Shown here one piece after another: positions 1 to 7,427 of a DNA stretch of 28,892 nucleotides. The position numbers and the translations under genes were made by a program. The stretch is from a virus. The stretch spans positions 1-28,892 of the IMG/VR virus record IMGVR_UViG_3300037041_001387. One strand, 5' to 3'. Every line of letters begins with the position of its first letter. Position 1 is the stretch's first letter. The notes below the pieces were generated by a model. The model was not told the DNA's origin and did not search any database. It saw only the letters and a program-made list of their open reading frames with translations.

Positions 1-127
1 ATATTGGTTTGGGCGTATACGTCCGTAAAAAAACTGATTGAATAATCCTCGGAGAGGTCCAACTTGTTTGACCAATCCAACGCCTTGGGGAGGTTTTGGA
101 TAATCTTGCCAAACTGAAAAATCCGGA
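1..127. repeat. Left copy of 127-bp terminal direct repeat (circular assembly overlap)
   Basis: These 127 bases are identical to the last 127 bases of the window (28766-28892). The repeat falls inside one open reading frame that continues in frame across the join, so it reads as the overlap left when a circular contig is written linearly. A length of exactly 127 matches a commonly used largest assembly k-mer. A true terminal repeat of the virion DNA cannot be excluded from sequence alone, but the in-frame gene across the join makes a circular or circularly permuted map the simpler reading. Confidence 0.95.
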
Positions 128-1379
128 CCGTATTGCTCAAAGGGATTTGCTCAAAAATAAGTCCGTATTGATTGGCGATTGTCAACAAAAAATTGGTTTG
201 ACTTATATCCGGCAAGGTTGACCCAAGAGTTATCCAATTAAAAACTTGGTCAATCTGCAAGTCTCCCTCGTCGGAGCCGGTCGCAATATAGTCGATAATT
301 TCAAACTCGCAAAGGTTAACGTCTCCGGATACAAGTCCGGACCCAAATAAAAAATACTTGAGATTTAACTCCGTCCGGCCAACGTGTCGAGTAAACGTAT
401 CCTCAAAAGTAACGACTTGAAAAGGAGTCAATAATTGGCTAAAAAATATCTCTTGTTGAGCGTTTCCGTCTCCGTCTGTATACCAAATAGAAAAGTTGAA
501 AACTCGGTTAAATCCAAAAGGATTAGCAACTCGGACCTTTAATCGAAAGGTCAAAAAACAATTGTCCAAGATTGTTAATATACCGGTCGACGTCCGGATA
601 TTATAACAATTGGATTGGATTGTATTTTGGAGATAAACGTCGTGGACGCTAAAAACGGGCAAATAAGGAGTTGAGATTGGACCGTCCCAATAACCGGAGT
701 CCCTCAAATTATAAACTTTGTCCCTTTTAAACTCGGAGCAAAAAGGGATTATTTGCTTGGCAAAGAGAGGGTCGTTGTCAAACCAATCCGAGTCAATCGC
801 CAATCCGACGTTGTCAAAAATCTGCTTAAATAAGTATTTGCAATAAACGGCCGGATATAATTTAAACCAATCCGCCGTATACGGAGGACCGGCGATTGGC
901 TCAAAAAACAAACCTCCATAGTCAATATTTGGGTAAAGAAAAACGTCGGGCCAATTGTTTGATCTGTTGGCCGTAACGTTTGGATAATTCCAAAGGTGAG
1001 TATACTCGCAACCTTGGAGAGCGACTTGGAGACTCTTGTCCGCAATCAACTCAAACCAATTGGCGTTGGAGCCTAGGACCCTAACCTCATACTCCGACGG
1101 GGTCGCCGTCAAGATTTGAGCAATACCCTCAACTTGGAGTATCCCGTCAACGTAAATAAGACAAGGTAATTTTAAATAAGGGAGGTCCGAGACGCTCAAG
1201 ACGTTGTTGGTAAACCCGAGGATAATATTGTTTTTTTTGGTTGCCGGTATTTTAAACGAGTTGGAGTAAGTCCCTTGTCTCGACTCAATCTCAAATAAAT
1301 TATTGACGGCGTATGAGACAACAATCTCCTCGTCGTTAAACAACTCAATCAACTCGTTATTTATAAAAATATCGGTCAT
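1..1379 (-). CDS. Large tail protein, N-terminal 459 codons (gene continues at 28765)
   Basis: The ATG is at 1379 and the frame is open to base 1 without a stop. Continuing at 28765 it stays in frame to the stop at 28198. The whole gene is 1947 nt, or 648 aa. The protein begins MTDIFINNELIELF and is rich in aromatic residues and beta-type sequence (for example WFKLYPAVYCKYLFKQIF), with no catalytic motif recognised. It lies just before the tape measure gene in transcription order and after five other tail genes, so a distal-tail, hub or baseplate-like structural role is likely. The role rests on position and composition, not on a recognised domain. Confidence 0.8.
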   Translation of the reverse strand, partial: MTDIFINNELIELFNDEEIVVSYAVNNLFEIESRQGTYSNSFKIPATKKNNIILGFTNNVLSVSDLPYLKLPCLIYVDGILQVEGIAQILTATPSEYEVRVLGSNANWFELIADKSLQVALQGCEYTHLWNYPNVTANRSNNWPDVFLYPNIDYGGLFFEPIAGPPYTADWFKLYPAVYCKYLFKQIFDNVGLAIDSDWFDNDPLFAKQIIPFCSEFKRDKVYNLRDSGYWDGPISTPYLPVFSVHDVYLQNTIQSNCYNIRTSTGILTILDNCFLTFRLKVRVANPFGFNRVFNFSIWYTDGDGNAQQEIFFSQLLTPFQVVTFEDTFTRHVGRTELNLKYFLFGSGLVSGDVNLCEFEIIDYIATGSDEGDLQIDQVFNWITLGSTLPDISQTNFLLTIANQYGLIFEQIPLSNTVRIFQFGKIIQNLPKALDWSNKLDLSEDYSISFFTDVYAQTN

Positions 1380-1386
1380 ACTTTTT

Positions 1387-2250
1387 TTATTGCGTTTGGA
1401 TTAATTTCTCGGCGGAGTATTGGACTTTAATATCGTAGGTCGTTAACCCGTCCCCGTCTGTATACAAATCAAAATCCTTGTCCTCGATAAGTATTGGGAT
1501 AAAACCTCCGGTCCACTTGATAAAGGCTTGGATTGAGTATTTTAATCCCTTAACAAAATTGATATGAGAGACCGGTATCTCTCCGGACAATACTTGGATT
1601 GAGTCAAAGACTCCGTCAATTTTAAAATAGTTGACCAAATTGTCCGCCGTTTTATAAGTCCGTTTGTCTGCAATCTTGACGCCGTACGTTTTGCGACCTT
1701 TAAAACAATATGAGGACCAACCTCCAGCTCGGTTAAGCCAAACAATATTAATATCTTGAGGAGTGCAAAAATCGTACTCGTCAAGACAAGAGTTAAAAAC
1801 AAACTTGACCAAGTAAACGTTTGACAAAGGATTTATGGTTGTCTCAAATAAAACATAAAACTCTCCAACAACGGGGACCGTTGCGACGGCGTATCCACTA
1901 AACGCCAAAAATAACCAATCCGGATAATAGTTGCCCGACAATACCCAACTCCCAATCGGAGGAGGAGGCAAGGATTGGGGAGCCAATCCGTCCGATAGGC
2001 AAAGAGTATGAATAATTGACGGATTAACAACGGCAACCGTCAATTGTATTGTATCAATTAAAACGTCGAGAGAATTGTAAACGTCGTAAACAAAAACTCC
2101 GGCCGTCTCCGGTCTGTCAACCTCAAACGTATAGTCAACCCCATTAAACCAAAGGGAGACGTTGTCGGGACCAACCAAGTAAAGTCCGACCGTTGGGTCC
2201 GGATAATTATATTGATAATATTGATATTGATTAATTGAGTACGGAGTCAT
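1387..2250 (-). CDS. Putative tail structural protein (287 aa)
   Basis: This 287-aa protein starts with a Tyr/Gln-rich stretch (MTPYSINQYQYYQYNY), carries a proline run (LPPPP) near the middle, and has a WLNRAGGWSSYCF segment around residues 170-185. Similar Trp-Leu-Asn-Arg-x-Gly segments are, as I recall, common in structural proteins of Bacteroidota phages. No enzyme motif or signal peptide is seen. It ends 7 bases before the next gene's ATG at 1379 and sits in the unbroken tail operon, so it is probably a tail-tip or distal tail component. The exact role is unknown. Confidence 0.7.
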   Translation of the reverse strand: MTPYSINQYQYYQYNYPDPTVGLYLVGPDNVSLWFNGVDYTFEVDRPETAGVFVYDVYNSLDVLIDTIQLTVAVVNPSIIHTLCLSDGLAPQSLPPPPIGSWVLSGNYYPDWLFLAFSGYAVATVPVVGEFYVLFETTINPLSNVYLVKFVFNSCLDEYDFCTPQDINIVWLNRAGGWSSYCFKGRKTYGVKIADKRTYKTADNLVNYFKIDGVFDSIQVLSGEIPVSHINFVKGLKYSIQAFIKWTGGFIPILIEDKDFDLYTDGDGLTTYDIKVQYSAEKLIQTQ

Positions 2251-2262
2251 AATTTTTTTAAT

Positions 2263-3075
2263 TTAGTTTACAACAAAGGTCTCCTCGATTTGCATTTGAC
2301 CAATACCGCCGGACCCCTCGGGGCAAACGATATAATTAAAGGCTTGGCCGTTTATAATCTTGGTTAAGGTATTGCAACAATTGGCCGCAAAAATTGGGTC
2401 GTACTCTGCAATGTATTTGTTTTGGGAGATAAGTGATTGGAGTATTGAATGAGGGACCGAGGCGTTGAGTCCGTAATATATTTGAGAGAGATAACTCCAA
2501 CCCGTAAACGTATTAATGTTTAAAAATATGGAGTCGAGTAAATCTTTAAACTCTCCGAGGGCGACGTAATTTATCCGAAAATAGGTAAACATACTCAAAT
2601 CAAATCCGGCAACCGGCGGCGATATCTGCAAGGCGTTTTTTAATACGCTCCCAATATCGACAAACGCCGTCCCGTCAAATTTATGAAAGGCCCGTATTAT
2701 TATTGAGTTAGTTTGAGACGGATATCCGTAAAGTATCTCATACCCAAAAGGGACAACTTGATAAAAAGATCTAACAATCGCCGGAGCAATTGGGTCCGGA
2801 CCGATATAATCGGAGTCCGTAAATATCTCCTCCGTCAAAGAGTCGTATTTTATAACGGTATGATAACCGGCATAAGGACCCGAGTCAACCCAAAATTGTT
2901 TTGAGAACGTTGCAAACGGATAAATGATAAAATTTGCCCGAGTAAATACGACCTTGCCGTTGCCGTCGTCGTTGGCTGCAATGTATCCTTGAGGATAAAA
3001 CGGTTGGTCCGCTCCAAATAATATCGGCCTATGAATTGAGTACCAAGTTTGGTCCGCCGGAGATAGTGTTGTCAT
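2263..3075 (-). CDS. Hypothetical tail-region protein (270 aa)
   Basis: I do not recognise this 270-aa protein. It is rich in Tyr, Phe and Ile and poor in charge, like a beta-rich virion protein. Near its end it has a CC pair (AANCCNTLTKI) followed by a glycine-rich segment and a short acidic tail. Its ATG at 3075 overlaps the end of the preceding gene (stop at 3072) by 4 bases, which indicates translational coupling with the putative tail-completion gene. Position between tail-completion and tail-tip genes suggests a structural or assembly role in the tail. Confidence 0.65.
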   Translation of the reverse strand: MTTLSPADQTWYSIHRPILFGADQPFYPQGYIAANDDGNGKVVFTRANFIIYPFATFSKQFWVDSGPYAGYHTVIKYDSLTEEIFTDSDYIGPDPIAPAIVRSFYQVVPFGYEILYGYPSQTNSIIIRAFHKFDGTAFVDIGSVLKNALQISPPVAGFDLSMFTYFRINYVALGEFKDLLDSIFLNINTFTGWSYLSQIYYGLNASVPHSILQSLISQNKYIAEYDPIFAANCCNTLTKIINGQAFNYIVCPEGSGGIGQMQIEETFVVN

Positions 3076-3599
3076 ACTTCAAAATTTAAGTCCTCGAGAT
3101 TGCTCTCCTTTAATATTTTTGTTGTCGTCTCTTGGATATATCTCTCCCCGAGTCCGTTTTGTAAATCCTCCAACAACTTGTCCAACGGGATATCCTCCAA
3201 GACTCCGGACGGTTGTCCTTTCCATTGTTGATAAATACTCGACCCGTTTTTGTTGATTGCGTTGACAACGGCCCAAGGACTCAATTGAGTAAGTCCCTTA
3301 TCAATCAACCATTGCTTAATGTTTGCAATCGGAGGTTTACTCCTTGGCGAGTTTTGTTTGTTACGTCCGTAAATTATAAAATAAAGATAATCATTTGCAA
3401 GTATATTGAGAGTATTTGAGGCGATTGTAAACTCTCCCGAGTTGGCGAGATTGCCCGAGGCGTTGGCAACGGACGAAAATCCGGCCGTCGTTGGGGTCGA
3501 CCTTTGTATTGCCTTTGTCTCAATTGCCTTTTTAAACTCTGCAATGTAACTCTCGGCAAACTCTGTTAATAGTTGTTTTTCAAATATCGAAATCGCCAT
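3072..3599 (-). CDS. Putative tail completion / neck protein (175 aa)
   Basis: The N-terminus is helical (IFEKQLLTEFAESYIAEFKKAIETKA). The middle holds NDYLYFIIYGRNKQNSPRSKPPIANIKQWLIDKG, shaped like the HK97-gp10 or virion-morphogenesis type of tail-completion protein: a short beta stretch, a basic/proline loop, then a helix. The length of 175 aa fits that group. It lies directly after the tail-terminator-like gene and before tail structural genes, the usual place for such proteins. The assignment comes from layout and general sequence resemblance. It could instead be another small connector. Confidence 0.5.
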   Translation of the reverse strand: MAISIFEKQLLTEFAESYIAEFKKAIETKAIQRSTPTTAGFSSVANASGNLANSGEFTIASNTLNILANDYLYFIIYGRNKQNSPRSKPPIANIKQWLIDKGLTQLSPWAVVNAINKNGSSIYQQWKGQPSGVLEDIPLDKLLEDLQNGLGERYIQETTTKILKESNLEDLNFEV

Positions 3600-3603
3600 A
3601 TTT

Positions 3604-4335
3604 TTAAGGTTGAATAGGTATAAAAAAAGTATGCAAATCGCTTTCGCAACCGTTTGAGTCCTTTATCTTTAAATAAAATATGTAATCTTGAATATTTGTC
3701 GGAGTCCCCGAAATTCCTAACGAGTAACCTCCGAGACCGTCGTCGTAAATAAACAAGGCCAAACCGTCGGGAACGGTCCCCGAAAAATCAACTATCTCAA
3801 AAGGAGGAGAATAAACTCCGTCGCTCAATATAGGTGCATAAGATAACGCCTTTTGATTAAAATAAAATTTGTCAGGAAAATTATCGACGGTTATAATCGG
3901 ACAATCCGGAGGCGGAGGAATAATCGGACAATCTATTTTTGAGGATACCGTAAACGAGAGACCGTATCCGGACGCCGTTGCGGCGAGTTGTCTATACTCG
4001 GGCGTTTTTAATACATTGCTCAAGGAGACGTTGACGTCAAAGTTGAGAGCAAATAAAAAAGTATTTGATAAATCGTCCATTGCTGCAATAATTGCCTCCC
4101 TCTCCTCGTTGGTCGTCTCCGGTCTGTCTTGGTCCCAAAACATTAGGATAAGATTGTGGCGGACGTTGTCTTGTTGGAGGTCATACTCGGAGCGGACCGG
4201 ATATAAATGGATTTGAGGGAAAGTTTTATCATACTCAAGGGACCCGTCCGTCCGTCGGGCGTGAACAAACAAGCCGGTCGGATTGACAAGGTTTGCCGTA
4301 TTTCTTATAATATCAACGAGGTTTTGATAATTCAT
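3604..4335 (-). CDS. Tail-terminator-like protein with C-terminal Ig-like domain (243 aa)
   Basis: Residues 1-132 look like a compact tail-terminator or minor tail protein: an N-terminal helix, FPQIHLYPVRSEYDLQQDNVRHNLILMF strands, and a long helix rich in Glu and Ala. A proline linker follows at 136-145 (CPIIPPPPDC). Residues 150-243 have the hallmarks of the putative-Ig (He_PIG) fold: GTVPDGLAL at about 186-194, then ISGTPT at 208-213 and a closing strand YIFYLKIKDSNGC. Ig-like add-ons on virion proteins often decorate the particle and may bind glycans. The ATG at 4335 lies inside the -1 frame tail of the preceding chaperone gene (overlap to 4313). Confidence 0.6.
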   Translation of the reverse strand: MNYQNLVDIIRNTANLVNPTGLFVHARRTDGSLEYDKTFPQIHLYPVRSEYDLQQDNVRHNLILMFWDQDRPETTNEEREAIIAAMDDLSNTFLFALNFDVNVSLSNVLKTPEYRQLAATASGYGLSFTVSSKIDCPIIPPPPDCPIITVDNFPDKFYFNQKALSYAPILSDGVYSPPFEIVDFSGTVPDGLALFIYDDGLGGYSLGISGTPTNIQDYIFYLKIKDSNGCESDLHTFFIPIQP

Positions 4336-5037
4336 TTTGTCGTTTGTATATCTCGGTTAATTTACTTTCATACTCTCTCCGGTCCTTTTCAATTGATAGG
4401 GTCATAAATATAGTATCTGCCTCCGTTGCAAGTAAAGTCTCATACTTTGTAACGTCTCCCTTACTCAACGAGTAAAGGGTTTTGAAAAATCCGTATTTTT
4501 CAAAGACTCCAACTCCGGCCTCCTCCTCCTCGTCTGTATATTTGCCCTCTGTTAATTGTTTAAAACGCTCATAAAATCGAGATATTTGCTCAAAAAAAAA
4601 TTGACCAATCCGATTGTCTCAAGGATTGACTTTTGATTTATATCTTGTCCCGTATAGGTTTTGACAATTGAGGCTCCGGCGTTGATTGTATCTTTGCCGT
4701 CAAGTTTTGCAATCGCTTGTTTTGCCTCCTCAAGTTTGCTCCAGGGATAATGACCAATATACCAACCGTCGTACTCGCTCGGGACAACGTTTGCCTTTAT
4801 TATATCCTCGTAGTCATACGAGAACGCAATCGCCGGTATGAGTCCAATAATATCGTCGGCCGGTAAGTCATTAATGAGATTATAATCAACTCCAACCAAT
4901 ATCGCAATCCGTCTCTCGATTGAGCCGTTGTCGTCGTTAACGAGTTGGACGTATTTGTCAAAACTAACCTCGGACCAATCCGTCGGGACTTGTTTGATCT
5001 CTCGTTTTTTGTTCGTTATAACCGTAAAAGTTAACAT
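4313..5037 (-). CDS. Tail assembly chaperone, long form made by -1 frameshift (241 aa, predicted)
   Basis: The zero frame starts at ATG 5037 and would stop at 4552, giving 161 aa (MLTFTVITNKKREIK...). Sixteen residues before that end, the codons AAT TTT TTT TTG run through nine consecutive T (plus-strand 4592-4600). A -1 shift there joins an open -1 frame that continues to a TGA at 4313-4315. That frame has an acidic DEEEEAGVG patch and helical ends, but no ATG near its beginning: the only ATG is far downstream, in FMTLSIEK. The fusion has 148 zero-frame plus 93 shifted residues. The arrangement copies the gpG/gpGT tail chaperones of lambda-like phages. The short form is listed separately. 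Confidence 0.7.
4552..5037 (-). CDS. Tail assembly chaperone, short zero-frame form (161 aa)
   Basis: This is the unshifted product. Its N-terminal part (PTDWSEVSFDKYVQLVNDD, then RRIAILVGVDYNLINDLP) looks like the small helical chaperones found before tape measure genes in Bacteroidota phages. No enzyme motif is present. It is the first gene after the terminator that follows terL and has its own promoter-like sequence directly upstream. In lambda the short form greatly exceeds the shifted form, and the same is expected here by analogy. Function is inferred from position, size and the frameshift arrangement. Confidence 0.65.
   Translation of the reverse strand: MLTFTVITNKKREIKQVPTDWSEVSFDKYVQLVNDDNGSIERRIAILVGVDYNLINDLPADDIIGLIPAIAFSYDYEDIIKANVVPSEYDGWYIGHYPWSKLEEAKQAIAKLDGKDTINAGASIVKTYTGQDINQKSILETIGLVNFFLSKYLDFMSVLNN
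4592..4600 (-). other. Predicted -1 ribosomal slippage site (T9 run)
   Basis: On the coding strand the run reads AA-T9-GAG. In the zero frame the seven bases before the slip are T TTT TTT, an ideal X XXY YYZ slippery heptamer. After a one-base backward slip the next codons are TTT GAG CAA ATA, which opens the 93-codon shifted frame. The shifted frame is closed upstream by a TGA (within CCTTGAGAC), so it cannot be an independent gene from an upstream start. No strong downstream pseudoknot was identified by eye. Confidence 0.7.
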
Positions 5038-5074
5038 TGTGCCAAATATAAACGATTGGTTGTTTACTTATCAA
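5038..5074 (-). promoter_or_regulatory. Bacteroidota-type promoter for the tail operon
   Basis: On the - strand TATATTTG (plus 5043-5050) matches the -7 consensus TAnnTTTG exactly, and TTG (plus 5072-5074) lies 21 bases upstream as a -33 box. The ATG of the chaperone gene starts only 6 bases after the last base of the -7 box, so the transcript would have almost no leader. It sits directly after the terL terminator, which fits a fresh start of transcription for the tail genes. Confidence 0.55.
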
Positions 5075-5088
5075 GGTAAGGACTAAAA
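5062..5088 (-). promoter_or_regulatory. Repeated regulatory element, copy A
   Basis: Read on the + strand this is GTTTACTT, a 7-base spacer, then TAAGGACTAAAA. The 12-mer TAAGGACTAAAA recurs exactly upstream of the head protease gene (24629-24640). In both places its inner edge lies exactly 26 bases from the -7-like box of the - strand promoter. It could be an operator or activator site for late transcription. Confidence 0.5.
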
Positions 5089-5120
5089 AAAATCTCCCCA
5101 ATAAAGGAGAGATTTTTTGG
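5085..5120. terminator. Bidirectional intrinsic terminator after terL
   Basis: A 10-bp perfect stem pairs AAAAAATCTC (5087-5096) with GAGATTTTTT (5109-5118). Two more C-G pairs close a small AATAAA loop after one mismatch. On the - strand the hairpin is followed by eight T, and on the + strand the stem itself ends in six T. It separates the packaging genes from the tail operon. The rest of the 5038-5189 gap holds the promoter and the elements listed alongside; no gene is seen there. Confidence 0.8.
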
Positions 5121-5144
5121 ATATGTGGACCAATCAAAACTTGA

Positions 5145-5159
5145 GTCCTCAAAAGTAAA
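5145..5159 (+). promoter_or_regulatory. Repeated regulatory element, degenerate inverted copy C
   Basis: The + strand reads GTCCTCA, one base, AAGTAAA, which matches the reverse complement of copies A, B and D (GTCCTTA...AAGTAAA) with a short spacer. Copies A and C point at each other across the terminator, so together they form a loose outer inverted repeat around it. The match is short and could be chance. Confidence 0.3.
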
Positions 5160-5189
5160 TATTTTTTTTTGTCTGTATAAGTTAGGGCC

Positions 5190-6497
5190 TTAATATTTTG
5201 CGGCTCGAGTTTTAATCCTTGGAGCAATCTCAAAAAACATACGGAGAGCCAAGGCGTCCGACAAGTCGGGAGACCGTCCGAGGATATCCTTGACTTTATC
5301 CTTGGGGAGGATTGAGAGTTTTTTGTCTTGGTCAACGTTTTGTTGTTTGACTTGGTCCAACTCCTCAATTAATCGCTCCTTGTCCTCCGGACCAATGACC
5401 GGCCAAGAGATTTGATTTGTATTAATATAGTCGGCCAATTTAAAATACGCTTGACTCTTGAGGTTGGTATAATTTTCTCCGTTTAAGGCTCGGGAGTTTG
5501 CAACAAATCCCTTGCAACCGGATAAGAGGTCGACCGCTCCTCCTCCGACTCCGTCCTCGTCGAGTATGACTTGACTCATTGGGACCCTATACTCGGAGGC
5601 GAGTTTTTTAATTAGGTCGGCAACCTCAACAATTGAGGACTTTGCGAGGACCTTATACTCAACGATCTTTAAATTGTCCCAAACGAGGACGACGGTTTTG
5701 TCCTCACCAAAACGGGCGACGTCGCAACTGATATATCTCGAGCCGGTATCTTTAAAATTATTCGTAAATATATCGTTGATTGAGTCAAAGTTTATCAATC
5801 GAGTTGGGTCGTCGTCGTACTCCCAATTGCCAAACAAAAGTCTCTCCTTGCTTATTTTGTCCAACCGTTTAAGATTTTCGATATAATGTTTTGAGATATA
5901 AGGGTTGTCAGTTACAAGGGATTGGATAACCTTTCGATTGGCTCCGAGGGTCCCCTCCCTCCAAGGTTTATAAAATTGAGAGTAAGTCCAATTTTTTGAG
6001 GGGTTACAAGTATACAAGATTTTTGGGACAAGGTCAAACTCGTCCAACTTGTATCGTATCCTTGAGGAGAGTATACCTTTACATTTGTCAGTTATTTGAT
6101 TGGCCTCGTCGACAAAGGCTCCGGTTATCTCCAAGGACCCCAACTCGTCAAAATTTGGGTCGCTCGGATAATTAAATAAATCCTTGAGGAGTATTTGGCT
6201 CCCGTTAAAAAACGAGATAAGGTTGGATTGATAATTTATTTTATAATGGAGGTTAACCTTGACGCCTTGGGCTTTAAAGACGTCGAGCAAAGTATTGAGA
6301 GTTGTCTCCTTTAAAGTCTTTAAAACGGCCCTCCCAATCAACCAACGAGTCTCCGGATACTTGAGAGCGGACGAGGCAATCCAAAGACAACCAAGGGTCG
6401 ACTTGGCTCCTCCAGCTCCGCCGCCAAACAACAACTCGTTGGTCGTTTTATCCTCGAGGATATTAATTGCGGCCGTCTGTTTTTGGGTCAATCTCAT
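5190..6497 (-). CDS. terL: Terminase large subunit (435 aa)
   Basis: This is the ATP-driven packaging motor and headful/cos nuclease. The N-terminal ATPase has Walker A GGGAGGAKST at 25-34 and Walker B AFVDEA at 127-132, followed by a coupling-type segment ILYTCNPS at about 160-167. The C-terminal RNase H-like nuclease shows the first acidic strand YISCDVARFGEDKTVV (Asp259), a second acid in VILDEDGVGGG (Asp313/Asp315) and the final acids in SPDLSDALALRM (Asp411/Asp414). The length is normal for the family. The gene overlaps terS by 35 bases and ends before a strong terminator. Confidence 0.97.
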   Translation of the reverse strand: MRLTQKQTAAINILEDKTTNELLFGGGAGGAKSTLGCLWIASSALKYPETRWLIGRAVLKTLKETTLNTLLDVFKAQGVKVNLHYKINYQSNLISFFNGSQILLKDLFNYPSDPNFDELGSLEITGAFVDEANQITDKCKGILSSRIRYKLDEFDLVPKILYTCNPSKNWTYSQFYKPWREGTLGANRKVIQSLVTDNPYISKHYIENLKRLDKISKERLLFGNWEYDDDPTRLINFDSINDIFTNNFKDTGSRYISCDVARFGEDKTVVLVWDNLKIVEYKVLAKSSIVEVADLIKKLASEYRVPMSQVILDEDGVGGGAVDLLSGCKGFVANSRALNGENYTNLKSQAYFKLADYINTNQISWPVIGPEDKERLIEELDQVKQQNVDQDKKLSILPKDKVKDILGRSPDLSDALALRMFFEIAPRIKTRAAKY

Positions 6498-6825
6498 TGT
6501 TGTCCGTATATCGCTCCTCGACCCAAGTTATCCCAATTTTTGAGACGTCAATCTCTTGACGCTCGGCATATTTGAGGACGGCCTTTGCCATAAATATAAT
6601 GACCGCCGTATCGTTGTCGTTGAGTTTTTGGTTGAGTTTTTCTCGGATAAGGTCCTTGAGTCTCTCTTGATAATCCTCGGCCTCGTAGGCCAATTTAAAC
6701 TCGGGGTCCTTGTCAATCCAATCGTAATGAGTTTGTCTTGATATCCCGACCTCGTCCGTTGCCTTGGTTATATTGCCAAGGTGCAACTTGAGGGCCTCGA
6801 GATAAGCTTGTTTTTTTGAGTCCAT
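6463..6825 (-). CDS. terS: Terminase small subunit (120 aa)
   Basis: This is the DNA-recognition subunit of the packaging enzyme. Residues 15-37 (HLGNITKATDEVGISRQTHYDWI) form the helix-turn-helix typical of terminase small subunits, followed by an amphipathic helical region (AYEAEDYQERLKDLIREKLNQKL) suited to oligomer formation. The C-terminus is acidic and polar and overlaps the start of terL in another frame, as is common for terS/terL pairs. Start ATG at 6825 lies 3 bases after the stop of the preceding gene. Confidence 0.9.
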   Translation of the reverse strand: MDSKKQAYLEALKLHLGNITKATDEVGISRQTHYDWIDKDPEFKLAYEAEDYQERLKDLIREKLNQKLNDNDTAVIIFMAKAVLKYAERQEIDVSKIGITWVEERYTDNNEIDPKTDGRN

Positions 6826-6828
6826 TGT

Positions 6829-7131
6829 TTATAAAGTTTTTGGTTGAGTCAAATCTTTAAATCTCTCCTTGTTCAAAGATAAGGATAAAAGTTTGAGGAC
6901 AAACTCCTCGGAGACTCCGCCGGTCTGTTTAATCTCCTCCTCGATTTTTATAAACGAGGGGAGTCCGTTTGAGTTTACCAAATAAACGCAATATCCAACG
7001 ACGCAAATAAAGGACTTGATTTGTTGGTTGTCAGTAACCAAATAAAACCCGTCGCCTTGATACGTTGAGTTGATATACAACTTGTCGGGAGAGTCAATCG
7101 ACAACTCCTTTATCTCAATAACCGCTCTCAT
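6829..7131 (-). CDS. Hypothetical protein (100 aa)
   Basis: I do not recognise this gene. The N-terminal half is beta-like (AVIEIKELSI, DGFYLVTDNQQIKSFICVVGYCVYLV) and the C-terminal half is helical and charged. No catalytic or metal-binding pattern is clear. It begins two bases after the stop of the gene upstream (junction TAATATG) and ends 3 bases before terS, so it is translated as part of the late-early operon that leads into packaging. Confidence 0.7.
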   Translation of the reverse strand: MRAVIEIKELSIDSPDKLYINSTYQGDGFYLVTDNQQIKSFICVVGYCVYLVNSNGLPSFIKIEEEIKQTGGVSEEFVLKLLSLSLNKERFKDLTQPKTL

Positions 7132-7132
7132 A

Positions 7133-7408
7133 TTAGTTGATATTTTTGGGGTCCTTGTTGTCCTCGATTATTTGAGCAACTTGGTCCTCGGTTTGATTGT
7201 CCATTTGTTTGATCTCGGACTCGAGTTTGACCAATCCGGCCGCCTTGAGTTTTTCAATCCTTGCAACGACGAGTTGACGTTGAGCGGAGGAGAGTTTTGA
7301 GTTGCCGTCAAGTATCTCGTTATAATCTCGGACGAGGTCGGTCAAGAGGACGGTCTCTTGTTTTTGTTGGTAAGGTATCCGAGGACGTTTTGGTTTTTTT
7401 AGGCTCAT
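7133..7408 (-). CDS. Hypothetical charged helical protein (91 aa)
   Basis: The likely start is the ATG at 7408, after an A-rich stretch. An upstream TTG at 7441 would extend it into the methyltransferase gene and is less likely. The protein starts with a basic segment (MSLKKPKRPRIPYQQKQE) and continues as a long charged helix (LVRDYNEILDGN, AQRQLVVARIEKLKAAGLVKLESEIKQ), possibly a coiled coil. It has no known domain that I can name. Its place just before packaging genes might suggest a DNA-binding accessory role, but that is speculation. Confidence 0.65.
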   Translation of the reverse strand: MSLKKPKRPRIPYQQKQETVLLTDLVRDYNEILDGNSKLSSAQRQLVVARIEKLKAAGLVKLESEIKQMDNQTEDQVAQIIEDNKDPKNIN

Positions 7409-7427
7409 TTTTGTAAGTTTTAGTAAG

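Noticed and set aside
1-127. A biological direct terminal repeat
   Set aside because: Exact 127-base length typical of assembly overlap and a gene in frame through it favour an assembly artefact of a circular map; not fully excluded.
3869-4216. 115-codon + strand open frame
   Set aside because: It lies wholly opposite a well-supported tail gene and has no recognisable protein features.
4592-4600. T9 run as a simple sequencing error
   Set aside because: An error is possible, but the arrangement, place before tail genes and precedent of frameshifted tail chaperones make a programmed slip more likely.
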